Shown here: in pieces, positions 25,703 through 32,760 of the stretch
How the letters are laid out: every line of letters starts with the position of its first letter
How positions within the stretch are numbered: the first letter of the stretch is position 1
Notes under the pieces: model-generated
Databases searched by the model: none
Seen by the model: only the letters and a program-made list of their open reading frames with translations
What the model was told of the DNA's origin: nothing
Assembly (NCBI GenBank): GCA_945787565.1
Contig: CALZIE010000004.1
Location: forward strand, 1-47,658
Length of the DNA: 47,658 bases
Reading direction: 5' to 3'
Origin: an uncultured Lachnospiraceae bacterium
Lineage (GTDB): Bacteria; Bacillota; Clostridia; Lachnospirales; Lachnospiraceae
Translations under genes and position numbers: made by a program

Positions 25703-26838
25703 TATATCAGCCCACCTCCTAATAGAAATACGATTAGTTTGATGACTACGAAGGAAGCGAGGGAGATGCCTCCAAACCACTGTGCCATGCGGCCTTTGCT
25801 AAGCGGCGGTTTTCCGACGATCTTGCCAGTCTGTCCGTTCATAGCGAAGATATGTTCCGCATCTTTATAGTCGTAGCATACCATCCATACCGGAAGAAGT
25901 GTGTAGAAGGCTTTTCGCTGTCCGATGGAAATGTCCTTGCGGTTTGTGATGACGGAAGAGTATCCATGGATTGTATTCATCATATAACTGTCCACAAACT
26001 GTCTGGCTTTCTGTTGGACACGAGGAAAGAGCTGTTTGTCGTCATAGCTATACTTTTCGGAAAGATATCCGGATAGATAAGGAAGATTAAACTCCTTTAA
26101 GTCCGAGTATTGATAGGGCTCTAATTTGTCCATCAGACCATCTGGCATCTTTTCGGAAGCATCTACCGGTATTTTGAGATAATTTAAGTCAACTTTACGG
26201 TATACATGGTAGAAACTTGTCTCGGTATAAATGTATTCCCCTCTGGAGTATGTACGGACTCTGGTACAGGTGGCATCTACATCACCTTTCCCGTTTAAGT
26301 CATAGAGCCAGAATGGAACATACATCCCGCTGATGCTTTTGATACGGTCCGCAGTCATAAATCCCTTTGGAGTAAGACGGCCCTTATGGCACCATTTCAC
26401 GAACTTTTCTTGGGCCTCGGCCTTGCTGATTTTAAATGGAATAATTTTTGTAGGGGCCATGGTTCCTGAGAGACGGTCTCCAAGGACAACCCCGGCACCA
26501 CAGAAGCTACAGGTGGTGGCAGTTGTATCTTTGTCAGTCAGAATGATGGCACCACAGTTATTACAGTGATATTCTTTTACTTCATCTGACCCGAACATAC
26601 GATGGTAGTCAGATTCATTATCATATTCATATTCAAAGCTTTTTTCATCCTCAATCTCGTCTGGGTTGAAAGGATTTACTTTTGGCTCGTCGTGTGAGGC
26701 CTCCCCTTCGGGAATATCCGGAGTCGGCATTTTCTCAATATCCTCATAGCGGCCACAACTTTCGCAGTGGAGTTTGCCGGATTTGCTGTCGAATGCCATG
26801 TCAGCCCCACAGTTAGGGCATTTATACTGAATTACCAT
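25702..26838 (-). CDS. ydjG: Zinc-ribbon membrane protein, YdjG-like
   Basis: A 378-residue protein with two zinc ribbons: C-P-N-C...C-E-S-C (about 7-28) and C-N-N-C...C-S-F-C (about 92-113). An acidic linker lies between them, then a beta-rich body, and one membrane segment at the very C-terminus (about 357-376). It fits the B. subtilis YdjG type, a membrane partner in PspA recruitment. AGGAGAGAG precedes the ATG. 170 bases separate it from pspA, containing a terminator and an 8-bp inverted repeat. Confidence 0.83.
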   Translation of the reverse strand: MVIQYKCPNCGADMAFDSKSGKLHCESCGRYEDIEKMPTPDIPEGEASHDEPKVNPFNPDEIEDEKSFEYEYDNESDYHRMFGSDEVKEYHCNNCGAIILTDKDTTATTCSFCGAGVVLGDRLSGTMAPTKIIPFKISKAEAQEKFVKWCHKGRLTPKGFMTADRIKSISGMYVPFWLYDLNGKGDVDATCTRVRTYSRGEYIYTETSFYHVYRKVDLNYLKIPVDASEKMPDGLMDKLEPYQYSDLKEFNLPYLSGYLSEKYSYDDKQLFPRVQQKARQFVDSYMMNTIHGYSSVITNRKDISIGQRKAFYTLLPVWMVCYDYKDAEHIFAMNGQTGKIVGKPPLSKGRMAQWFGGISLASFVVIKLIVFLLGGGLI

Positions 26839-26870
26839 ATGAATTCTCTCTCTCCTTTAAAATAGTTAAG

Positions 26871-26905
26871 CTAGTGTATGGTTTTGTTGATTGAGATTAC
26901 ACTAG
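26871..26905. promoter_or_regulatory. Inverted repeat before ydjG
   Basis: CTAGTGTA (26871-26878) and TACACTAG (26898-26905) are perfect 8-base inverted repeats 19 bases apart, between the pspA terminator and the ydjG ribosome-binding site. Could be an operator or an mRNA stem; no evidence decides. Confidence 0.4.
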
Positions 26906-26931
26906 TCTATAAAAATAGCCTTCGACACAAG

Positions 26932-26981
26932 AAAAAAGGCAATCGCAAAAGCTTGATCAGAAACGATTGCGACGCCTTTTT
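26932..26981 (-). terminator. Terminator between pspA and ydjG
   Basis: On the - strand AAAAAGGCGTCGCAATCG faces CGATTGCCTTTTT across an 18-base loop, with T residues at the end. Partial read-through would make PspA in excess of YdjGHI. Confidence 0.75.
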
Positions 26982-27008
26982 GTAATTCCTCAGGAATCAC
27001 ATCTTATG

Positions 27009-27689
27009 TTATTTTCCAAGGCTTGCTTTTAATTTAGCTAATTCGTCGTCCACTTCAGAAGGAGAAGATTGGCTGTATTTTGCAGTCAGATCATCAATCT
27101 CACTTGTTGGGCTGGAGAGGTTTAGTTCGGCCATTGCATTGGCTTCATCTAATTTCTTATTTGCCATTGCCTCATATTTGCTGAAGCTTGCCATGGAGTT
27201 GTTTGCATTTGCAACAGAGGAACCCATCTTATTAATACGTTCCTGGGTTTTTGCTACAGCTAACTTGCCTTTGATCATTTCACGACGGGAGTCGAGTTCG
27301 TTGATGTCTCCGATCAGTTTGTCATGCATTGCCTTCATGTTTGTAGCATTGTTATGAGCTAAGTCATATGCTTCTTTTAGTCCGGTCTGTTTGTTCGTTA
27401 ATGTAGCTTTGTGTTCTAAGAATTTCTTTGCATCCGCTTCGTTATTCGCTTCTAAAGCCTTGATTGCAAAGGTCTGCATTTTATTGATTTCTTCGTCGCA
27501 TTCATTCAATGCACGTTTTGCACGAGCTTCTTCGGCCATGATAGCGGCTGTCTCTGCTTTTACCTTTCCTAAATCGGAATTTAGGTTTCTAAGGCACTGA
27601 TCGATCATCTTCTCTGGATCTTCTGCCCTATCGAGCAGAGAGTTAATGTTTGCAGACATAATGTCTTTGAATCTTGTTAAGATACCCAT
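27009..27689 (-). CDS. pspA: PspA/IM30 family membrane-stress protein
   Basis: A 226-residue, almost wholly alpha-helical coiled-coil protein of the PspA/Vipp1 (ESCRT-III-like) family that polymerises on damaged membranes. The start M-G-I-L-T-R-F-K-D-I-M fits the membrane-binding N-terminal helix, and the D-P-E-K-M-I-D-Q segment (about 24-31) is the family landmark. ATG 27689 follows GGAGGG; an ATG at 27704 is part of that site. It is first in the pspA-ydjG-ydjH-ydjI order, which matches B. subtilis ydjFGHI. Confidence 0.92.
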   Translation of the reverse strand: MGILTRFKDIMSANINSLLDRAEDPEKMIDQCLRNLNSDLGKVKAETAAIMAEEARAKRALNECDEEINKMQTFAIKALEANNEADAKKFLEHKATLTNKQTGLKEAYDLAHNNATNMKAMHDKLIGDINELDSRREMIKGKLAVAKTQERINKMGSSVANANNSMASFSKYEAMANKKLDEANAMAELNLSSPTSEIDDLTAKYSQSSPSEVDDELAKLKASLGK

Positions 27690-27771
27690 GTACTCGCCCT
27701 CCATAAATGGTGTTTTTTAATCAATTAAAATGATACAATATCGTTTCCGATTATTTCTTGTTTATGCATTT

Positions 27772-27800
27772 AGTTTAGTATTTTTTACCGGTATCGTCAA
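27772..27800 (-). promoter_or_regulatory. Promoter of pspA-ydjGHI
   Basis: On the - strand TTGACG (27800-27795), 17 bases, TAAACT (27777-27772). It looks sigma-A-like. I saw no clear ECF-type (AAC...CGT) promoter, although the B. subtilis operon is under SigW. Confidence 0.55.
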
Positions 27801-27927
27801 GTTAAAATACCCTTAAAAACCGGGCTGGATTCTAAAAGTTTCGTTAAAAATACCACAGAATTTATGGGAATCTTTCTAGCGTATGAATACTGTTTTGCGT
27901 GACGGTGATGTTGCGAGAAGATTAGGG
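27801..27927. other. Divergent intergenic region
   Basis: Between the divergent promoters of pspA and the methyltransferase gene. No gene or repeat was recognised. The whole gap runs from 27690 to 28159. Confidence 0.4.
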
Positions 27928-27956
27928 TTGTAAGATGCTGTATTTTACTTTATAAT
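27928..27956 (+). promoter_or_regulatory. Promoter of the RlmI-like methyltransferase
   Basis: TTGTAA (27928-27933), 17 bases, TATAAT (27951-27956). It gives a leader of about 200 nt with a CCTATGCA/TGCATAGG hairpin near 28029-28059. Confidence 0.7.
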
Positions 27957-28159
27957 CATCTAGGTAGTAAAACTGTGCGTTAGGATCAGAATCATGCCAT
28001 GTGATTACGGGGAACGAAAGCAGTTTTGCCTATGCAGACGGCGAGTTTAAATGCATAGGATGATAAGATGTGTAAACACTTTAATACAAAGAGTGAATCA
28101 TACGATAAAGGGCACTGGAAATGGATTCGGTGCGTATTAGTTAATGGAGGAATCGCAAT

Positions 28160-29035
28160 ATGTGGATAGCCGATGGATGGAAGGATTATGAGGTAATTGA
28201 TACTTCACGTGGAGAAAAGTTAGAAAGATGGGGAAAGTACCAGTTAGTTCGTCCGGACCCACAGGTAATTTGGGATACAAAAAGAGAAGCGCGTGGATGG
28301 AAAAATCCAAATGCACATTATCATAGAAGCGTTAAAGGCGGCGGTGAATGGGAGTTTTTCGATCTTCCAAAGCAGTGGCAGATTTCTTATGGAAGCTGTA
28401 CGTTTAATTTACAGCCTTTTAGTTTTAAGCATACCGGATTATTCCCGGAACAGGCTGTAAACTGGGACTGGTTCGGAAATAAGATTAGGGAAGCGTTAAA
28501 GAAGCAACCAGGCAGACAGATTAAGGTTTTAAATCTTTTTGCTTATACAGGTGGAGCGACTCTTTCGGCTGCAGCTGCAGGTGCGCATGTGACTCACGTG
28601 GATGCATCTAAGGGTATGGTTACCTGGGCGAAAGAAAATGCAGCTTCTTCTGGACTTGCAGATGCACCAATCCGTTATATTGTAGATGATTGCGTGAAGT
28701 TCGTGGAACGTGAGATTCGCAGAGGAAATCAATATGATGCCATTATTATGGATCCTCCTTCTTACGGAAGAGGTCCAAAGGGTGAGATCTGGAAAATCGA
28801 AGAGAATGTTTATCCATTCGTAAAACTTTGTACGCAGGTTTTAAGCGATAAACCTCTTTTTTATCTGATTAATTCCTATACTACCGGACTTCAGCCAGCA
28901 GTTCTTTCTTATATGCTGAATTTAGAGATGAAGTCACGCTACGGTGGTAAGGTGACTGCAGATGAAATCGGACTTCCTGTTTCTTCAAAAGGTTTAGTCC
29001 TCCCATGCGGCGCATCCGGCCGCTGGGAATGCTAG
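28160..29035 (+). CDS. Class I SAM-dependent methyltransferase, RlmI/RlmK-like
   Basis: A 291-residue methyltransferase resembling the catalytic part of 23S rRNA m5C methyltransferases (RlmI family). The SAM-binding loop L-N-L-F-A-Y-T-G-G-A-T (about 121-131), V-D-A-S-K-G (acidic loop) and D-P-P-S-Y-G-R-G (about 198-205) are present. The N-terminal PUA domain of RlmI is absent; the first 100 residues are a small beta-rich domain with a tryptophan-rich start. ATG behind TGGAGGAAT. The RNA target is not provable from sequence. The stop codon is about 26 bases before hairpin copy 4. Confidence 0.85.
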   Translation: MWIADGWKDYEVIDTSRGEKLERWGKYQLVRPDPQVIWDTKREARGWKNPNAHYHRSVKGGGEWEFFDLPKQWQISYGSCTFNLQPFSFKHTGLFPEQAVNWDWFGNKIREALKKQPGRQIKVLNLFAYTGGATLSAAAAGAHVTHVDASKGMVTWAKENAASSGLADAPIRYIVDDCVKFVEREIRRGNQYDAIIMDPPSYGRGPKGEIWKIEENVYPFVKLCTQVLSDKPLFYLINSYTTGLQPAVLSYMLNLEMKSRYGGKVTADEIGLPVSSKGLVLPCGASGRWEC

Positions 29036-29060
29036 CGTGATGATTTGCCCTCCTTTGGAG

Positions 29061-29301
29061 GGCATCGCACCCCCGCCCCACGGCTGCAAGCTGTCTCGGA
29101 GCGGGCGGCGGTATATCGTTCCGATGTCTGTCCCAAGCTCGGACAAAAAGAGGGAGAGTCCTCGACTATCAGACAGAAATACACTGTCTGCTATTCAAGG
29201 ACTCTCCCTCTTTTTGTTCGCCTTGAGGCCAGACATCCGGAACGATATACCGCCACCCGCTCTGAGACAGCTTGCACGCGTGGGGTGGGGTGCGACATCG
29301 C
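29061..29301 (+). repeat. Long hairpin element, copy 4
   Basis: The longest copy, about 241 bases, with GC-rich outer arms (GCAAGCTGTCTC and complement; GGTATATCGTTCC and complement). Tip: CTATCAGACAG...CTGTCTGCTATTCAA as in the others. The inner 4-bp helix is CAAG on the left and CTTG on the right instead of CATG:CATG, a compensated double change. ATGTCTG/CAGACAT likewise replaces ATGTTCGG/CCGGACAT with pairing kept. A separate small hairpin GCCCTCC/GGAGGGC (29047-29062) precedes it. Confidence 0.9.
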
Positions 29302-29806
29302 AGCGCGCTTTGCGCGATGCGATGCGCAGTCACTAGAGTGGTGAGGATATAGAAGAGGATGGAAGAGAAGAGTGGTGAGAAGGGAGGTAAGATAAGATAA
29401 GATAAGATAAGAAAGTGAGTGGGGGAATAGCGGTACTGTGGAGTGTGTCTTTTGGTGGATATGACTAGAAAAGAGGAAAAATAGCTAAGTGTTTTATTCG
29501 GGCTGGCTAAATAGAGGATGGGATAGGGCGAGAAAGAGTGGGAACAAGGGAACATAGATGGCAATTGGTGCAATTCTGCACAAAGAAAAAAAGTAGAAAA
29601 AATAGAAATAAATAATGAGATTTAGTGGATTTTACTACACAAAGGGCAAAAAGACGGAATTCTTTTATTAGGGGTAGCTAAATAAGGGGAAGAAAGACGA
29701 AGCAAAAAGCATACATAAATCCTAATGAAAGGAGAGTAGAAAACGGAATTTGCACAAATTGAACAGGGCATTTTTTTCTGAGGATTTTGGACGGATTGTA
29801 CAGGTG
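29302..29806. other. Purine-rich intergenic region with microsatellite
   Basis: About 500 bases without a gene. 29335-29480 is A/G-rich on the + strand. A diverged internal repeat of the form TTTATT-GGGGTAGCTAAATA-AGG occurs near 29490 and 29662. The end leads into the small-RNA promoter. Reading frames on the - strand here are low-complexity and lack ribosome-binding sites. Confidence 0.55.
29391..29410 (+). repeat. GATAA tandem repeat
   Basis: Four perfect GATAA units in the purine-rich tract after hairpin copy 4. Not inside a gene. Confidence 0.9.
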
Positions 29807-29834
29807 TTGACAAGTTTTTTATTTGGTATATAAT
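29807..29834 (+). promoter_or_regulatory. Strong promoter of an orphan RNA
   Basis: Consensus TTGACA (29807-29812) and consensus TATAAT (29829-29834) at 16-base spacing, preceded by T-rich DNA. One of the strongest promoter matches in the window, yet no coding gene follows. Confidence 0.85.
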
Positions 29835-29840
29835 AAAGCA

Positions 29841-29994
29841 AAACACAGGTTGATAGACAGCTGAACACCGACGGCAGTCTTCACAAAACAGGTAAAATTA
29901 TAGAAGCACACTTTCTTAATTTTTTTAGTGTAATATTATGTTGGAAAAAGCTCTTTGCAAGGAAAACACCGAGTCCTTGCAGGGGGCTTTTTCA
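29841..29994 (+). ncRNA. Candidate small RNA of unknown class
   Basis: A region of about 154 nt bounded by a consensus promoter and an intrinsic terminator, with no credible reading frame. Possible helices: AGA-CTG with CAG-TCT near 29856-29880, and CACACT/AGTGT around 29909-29935, then the terminator stem. I compared it by memory with 6S, tmRNA, SRP RNA, RNase P and common riboswitches and saw none of their signatures. The only downstream feature before the convergent mltG gene is hairpin copy 5, so it is not a leader for a gene. Confidence 0.6.
29945..29994 (+). terminator. Terminator of the orphan RNA
   Basis: GAAAAAGC...TTGCAAGGA pairs with TCCTTGCA...GGCTTTTTC across a ten-base loop, ending in a T-run. 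The 12 bases after it lead straight into hairpin copy 5. Confidence 0.82.
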
Positions 29995-30006
29995 TTTTAC
30001 TTGGAG

Positions 30007-30210
30007 GATGCCAAAGGCAGCCCCGGCGAAGTAGGGAGGACATTCATTCCAATGTTCGGACGCGAGAGCGGACAATGCCGGCCGATATCTTCGACTATCA
30101 GACAGGAAGACACTGTCTGCTATTCAAAGATATCAGCCGGCATTGTTCGTCTCGAGCCGGACATTCGGAATGAATGCCCTCACCACTTCGCCGGGGCTGC
30201 CTTTGGCATC
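30007..30210 (+). repeat. Long hairpin element, copy 5
   Basis: Arms of about 85 bases pair closely (GATGCCAAAGGCAGCCCC with its complement at the ends). Tip CTATCAGACAG...CTGTCTGCTATTCAA is unchanged. The inner helix is CGAG left and CTCG right, a second compensated change relative to CATG:CATG. CGGACAA/TTGTTCG with its G-T pair is kept. It starts 13 bases after the orphan-RNA terminator. Confidence 0.9.
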
Positions 30211-30240
30211 ACGATGCGTTTGAAAAGGGAAACGCATCGT
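30211..30240. repeat. Hairpin flanking copy 5
   Basis: ACGATGCGTTT and AAACGCATCGT form a perfect 11-bp stem with an eight-base loop directly after the right arm of copy 5. No T-run. Confidence 0.7.
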
Positions 30241-30278
30241 AAGCGTCACACAGTGAAGCGCATAATAATATTGTGTAG

Positions 30279-30313
30279 AAAAAGGCTCATGCCACAAAAA
30301 GTGGGATAAGAGC
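30279..30313 (-). terminator. Terminator of mltG
   Basis: On the - strand GCTC...CCAC / GTGG...GAGC with a T5 loop, then CTTTTTC. It lies 26 bases after the mltG stop. The stem is interrupted, so strength is uncertain. Confidence 0.55.
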
Positions 30314-30338
30314 AGAAAAAATTCCGCAGATAAGGTGA

Positions 30339-31676
30339 TTATTGATTTTTAATCAGTGCTACATTTTTTAGATGCTCTTCATAGGTGGAGGCGTAGTAGT
30401 AGGTGCCATCTTCCGAAGCACAGAAATAGTAGTAGTCGGTGTCGGAAGGATGAAGGGCAGCATTAATGGAGGTCATGCCGGGGTTACAGATCGGGCCAGC
30501 TGGAAGGGCGCTACATTTATAGGTGTTATAAAAACTGTTGAAGCGGTTAATGTCGCCGGTTAGGTATGGCTTTACGTAACGTTCTATATAATAGGAACAG
30601 CTGTCCATCTGAAGTTTCATGCCATCGTTTAAACGGTTATAGATGACAGAGGCAATATTAGCTTTTTCTTTTGTGGAGCCGGTTTCTTTTTCGATGATGG
30701 AGGCTATGGTTAAGACATCATAAAGGGAATAGCCAAGGTCATTAGCGGAGGCTGTTAAGTTAGTAAGTTTTGATTCGGCATTTCTTAAGAACTTGCCGAT
30801 GATGTCTTCGCCAGACATTAGGTGATAGAATTCATAAGTGTCTGGGAATAGATAGCCTTCTAAACGAAAACACCGTGTGTTACTTTCGGGTAGTGCTGCT
30901 ACAAGTGGATAATAGCTAAAGTCATAGTTCTCACAGGCATCAAAGAGAAGGTCCGTGCTTTTACATACTCCTTTCTTTACAAGGAGCTCGAAGATCTGAG
31001 AAATACTATAGCCTTCCGGGATGGTCACTTTGACAGTGTAGGGGATACCTGACACGCTTGTTGCCTTCGGAAGTTTGGTTACTTTGGTGTACGGGTTATA
31101 GACAAAGACACCGGATGTTTCAGTGGTATCATAGCCGCATGCTGTCAGTGCGGATTGGTTATAATAATGATAGCCACCATCCTCCATTATATAATGAAGT
31201 AATGCTGCCGGTACCATGACGGATTTGCTTGTCTTTGAGATATAGACTGGGGATTCCACTGTTATGGCTTTTGATGTTTTCGTAAGAGCAGAGTAGATCG
31301 TAGCTTTGGAAGCACCTTTTATAAATTTTATGCTCTTTTTATTTGCTGTATTTTTTATAATGACTGTTTTTGTTTCCTTATTATAAGAATAAGTTAAAAC
31401 ATCACTTTCTTTTGTGAATGCCCATGCCGGAATCATTAGTTTGCCTTCAGAAGAAATCTCAAGTGCGAGCGGAGTTTCTTCATTATTATAAGAATAGTAT
31501 GTATAATTTTCGTCTGCGTCACCAATCATAATACTGTAGTGCTTTTCACTTGCAGATGCTTTCTCATAACAAAAAACCGTAGAAAGGAAAATTAAAGTGA
31601 ATATGCCAAAAAGAAAGACTTTTATTCTTTTTCCTGATACGGTATAATCAAATCGTTGTTTCTGATGAGATGACAA
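30339..31676 (-). CDS. mltG: Endolytic transglycosylase MltG with N-terminal stalk domain
   Basis: A 445-residue membrane-anchored enzyme that cuts nascent peptidoglycan strands. One membrane segment (about 15-38) is followed by a beta-rich domain resembling the N-terminal domain of copper amine oxidases (about 65-165). A LysM-like stretch with P-E-G-Y-S-I-S-Q-I comes next, then the MltG/YceG catalytic domain with A-S-I-I-E329-K-E-T-G and L-P-A-G-P-I-C-N-P-G. E329 matches the catalytic glutamate. The start is taken as TTG 31676, behind AAGGAGGGG; in-frame ATGs further upstream run back into the divergent rpsJ leader. Divergent from the S10 operon. Confidence 0.87.
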   Translation of the reverse strand: MSSHQKQRFDYTVSGKRIKVFLFGIFTLIFLSTVFCYEKASASEKHYSIMIGDADENYTYYSYNNEETPLALEISSEGKLMIPAWAFTKESDVLTYSYNKETKTVIIKNTANKKSIKFIKGASKATIYSALTKTSKAITVESPVYISKTSKSVMVPAALLHYIMEDGGYHYYNQSALTACGYDTTETSGVFVYNPYTKVTKLPKATSVSGIPYTVKVTIPEGYSISQIFELLVKKGVCKSTDLLFDACENYDFSYYPLVAALPESNTRCFRLEGYLFPDTYEFYHLMSGEDIIGKFLRNAESKLTNLTASANDLGYSLYDVLTIASIIEKETGSTKEKANIASVIYNRLNDGMKLQMDSCSYYIERYVKPYLTGDINRFNSFYNTYKCSALPAGPICNPGMTSINAALHPSDTDYYYFCASEDGTYYYASTYEEHLKNVALIKNQ

Positions 31677-31895
31677 GGGGACACCCCTCCTTCCTATTTC
31701 AGTAATGACAGCAATTATATGATACCGCTGATTACTTAATTTTACAATAGATATTAAGGGATTCAGAACTATTATAATAGGAAGAAAAATATCAGGGATT
31801 TTCCTTTTGTATTCAAAGGAAACCATGAAAAACACAGGCATTATAAGTAATCTATAAGATAAGTACAGGTAGTTTAAAAAAATATAAAAAAGTAC

Positions 31896-31924
31896 TTGAA
31901 AAAGAAATAGAAATGCGATATAAT
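31896..31924 (+). promoter_or_regulatory. Promoter of the S10 operon
   Basis: TTGAAA (31896-31901), 17 bases, perfect TATAAT (31919-31924). Expected start near 31931. Confidence 0.8.
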
Positions 31925-31930
31925 AGCTAC

Positions 31931-32257
31931 TGTTGTGACATTGATAGCGTAGAAACGTGAGGTTGCCGCATGAAACAAGGCGGGTTTTCCGTGGAGCGAA
32001 GGTCAAGTTATAAAACTGGCGACAAGTCACTGTACAAAATAATAACTCTGCAAGATGCAGATGAACCGTGTAGAAACGAAGCTTTTCGGGATGAAGCGAT
32101 CGGATCGGACGCAAGGGGTATCCCTGCGTGTCTGAAAAACGCACTAGCGATAGCAGTGCGCTTTGATTTTCCTGACTGGCATGATACACACGGATACGTG
32201 TACAGTCACCGCTTGTCGTACTGAATTATTAAGTGCGAAAAGGAGGCGACTTTTTTT
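31931..32257 (+). promoter_or_regulatory. Long structured leader of rpsJ
   Basis: About 327 nt of leader with several helices: GTGAC (31935-31939) with GTCAC (32026-32030) closing a domain; a GAC-GC-AGGG/CCCT-GCGT-GTC hairpin with GTAT loop (32108-32132); CGCACT/AGTGCG (32140-32145/32155-32160); and GACTG...ACACG-GATA-CGTGT...CAGTC (32174-32207). No clear T-run terminator. Clostridial S10 operons are reported to have an autoregulatory leader; whether this is that element cannot be settled by eye. Confidence 0.6.
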
Positions 32258-32575
32258 ATGGCAAGTCAAGTAATGAGAATTACACTCAAAGCTTATGATC
32301 ATCATTTAATTGATGCTTCTGCAGCTAAAATCATTGAAACTGTAAAAAAGACAGGATCTAAGGTGAGCGGACCAGTTCCACTACCTACTAAGAAGGAAGT
32401 TGTAACAATTCTTAGAGCGGTACACAAGTACAAAGACTCTAGAGAACAGTTCGAACAGAGAACTCATAAGAGATTAATCGATATCATTGCACCTACACAG
32501 AAAACTGTTGATGCATTATCTAGATTAGAAATGCCAGCTGGTGTTTATATCGATATCAAAATGAAAGTTAAATAA
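32258..32575 (+). CDS. rpsJ: 30S ribosomal protein S10 (NusE)
   Basis: A 105-residue S10, a small-subunit head protein that also links NusG to the ribosome. The protein reads [14 protein letters not shown] from residue 6; a second ATG at 32273 matches the more usual family start, but GGAGGCG spacing favours 32258. It ends with the expected [12 protein letters not shown]. First gene of the cluster, followed by a 185-base gap with a GATTATG/CATAATC hairpin. Confidence 0.97.
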   Translation: MASQVMRITLKAYDHHLIDASAAKIIETVKKTGSKVSGPVPLPTKKEVVTILRAVHKYKDSREQFEQRTHKRLIDIIAPTQKTVDALSRLEMPAGVYIDIKMKVK

Positions 32576-32760
32576 TTTCTCTTCTTTCATTCATGTCTGA
32601 CGTACGTCACATGATTTTTAAAAAAAGAGTAATAAAAAAAGTTTTAAATCAAGTTAAAATCCTTAGGGTTTATATATTAGGAAACTTCCAGTATTAAGCC
32701 ATCTAGGATGATTATGTGAAAAGCATAATCCGCTGTAGATCAAACAGGAGGTAAAAAGTA

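Noticed and set aside
29622..29846. Reverse-strand reading frame near the orphan RNA
   Set aside because: Overlaps the strong + strand promoter, has low-complexity composition and no ribosome-binding site.
1..30210. Hairpins as insertion-sequence ends, CRISPR repeats or integron attC sites
   Set aside because: No transposase, integrase or cas gene in the window, no regular spacing or spacers, and the stems are far longer than attC sites. A transposase-mobilised hairpin elsewhere in the genome cannot be excluded.
31677..32189. Longer mltG reading frame
   Set aside because: Would extend the protein through the divergent S10 promoter and leader; the TTG at 31676 has a strong ribosome-binding site and gives a normal signal-anchor start.
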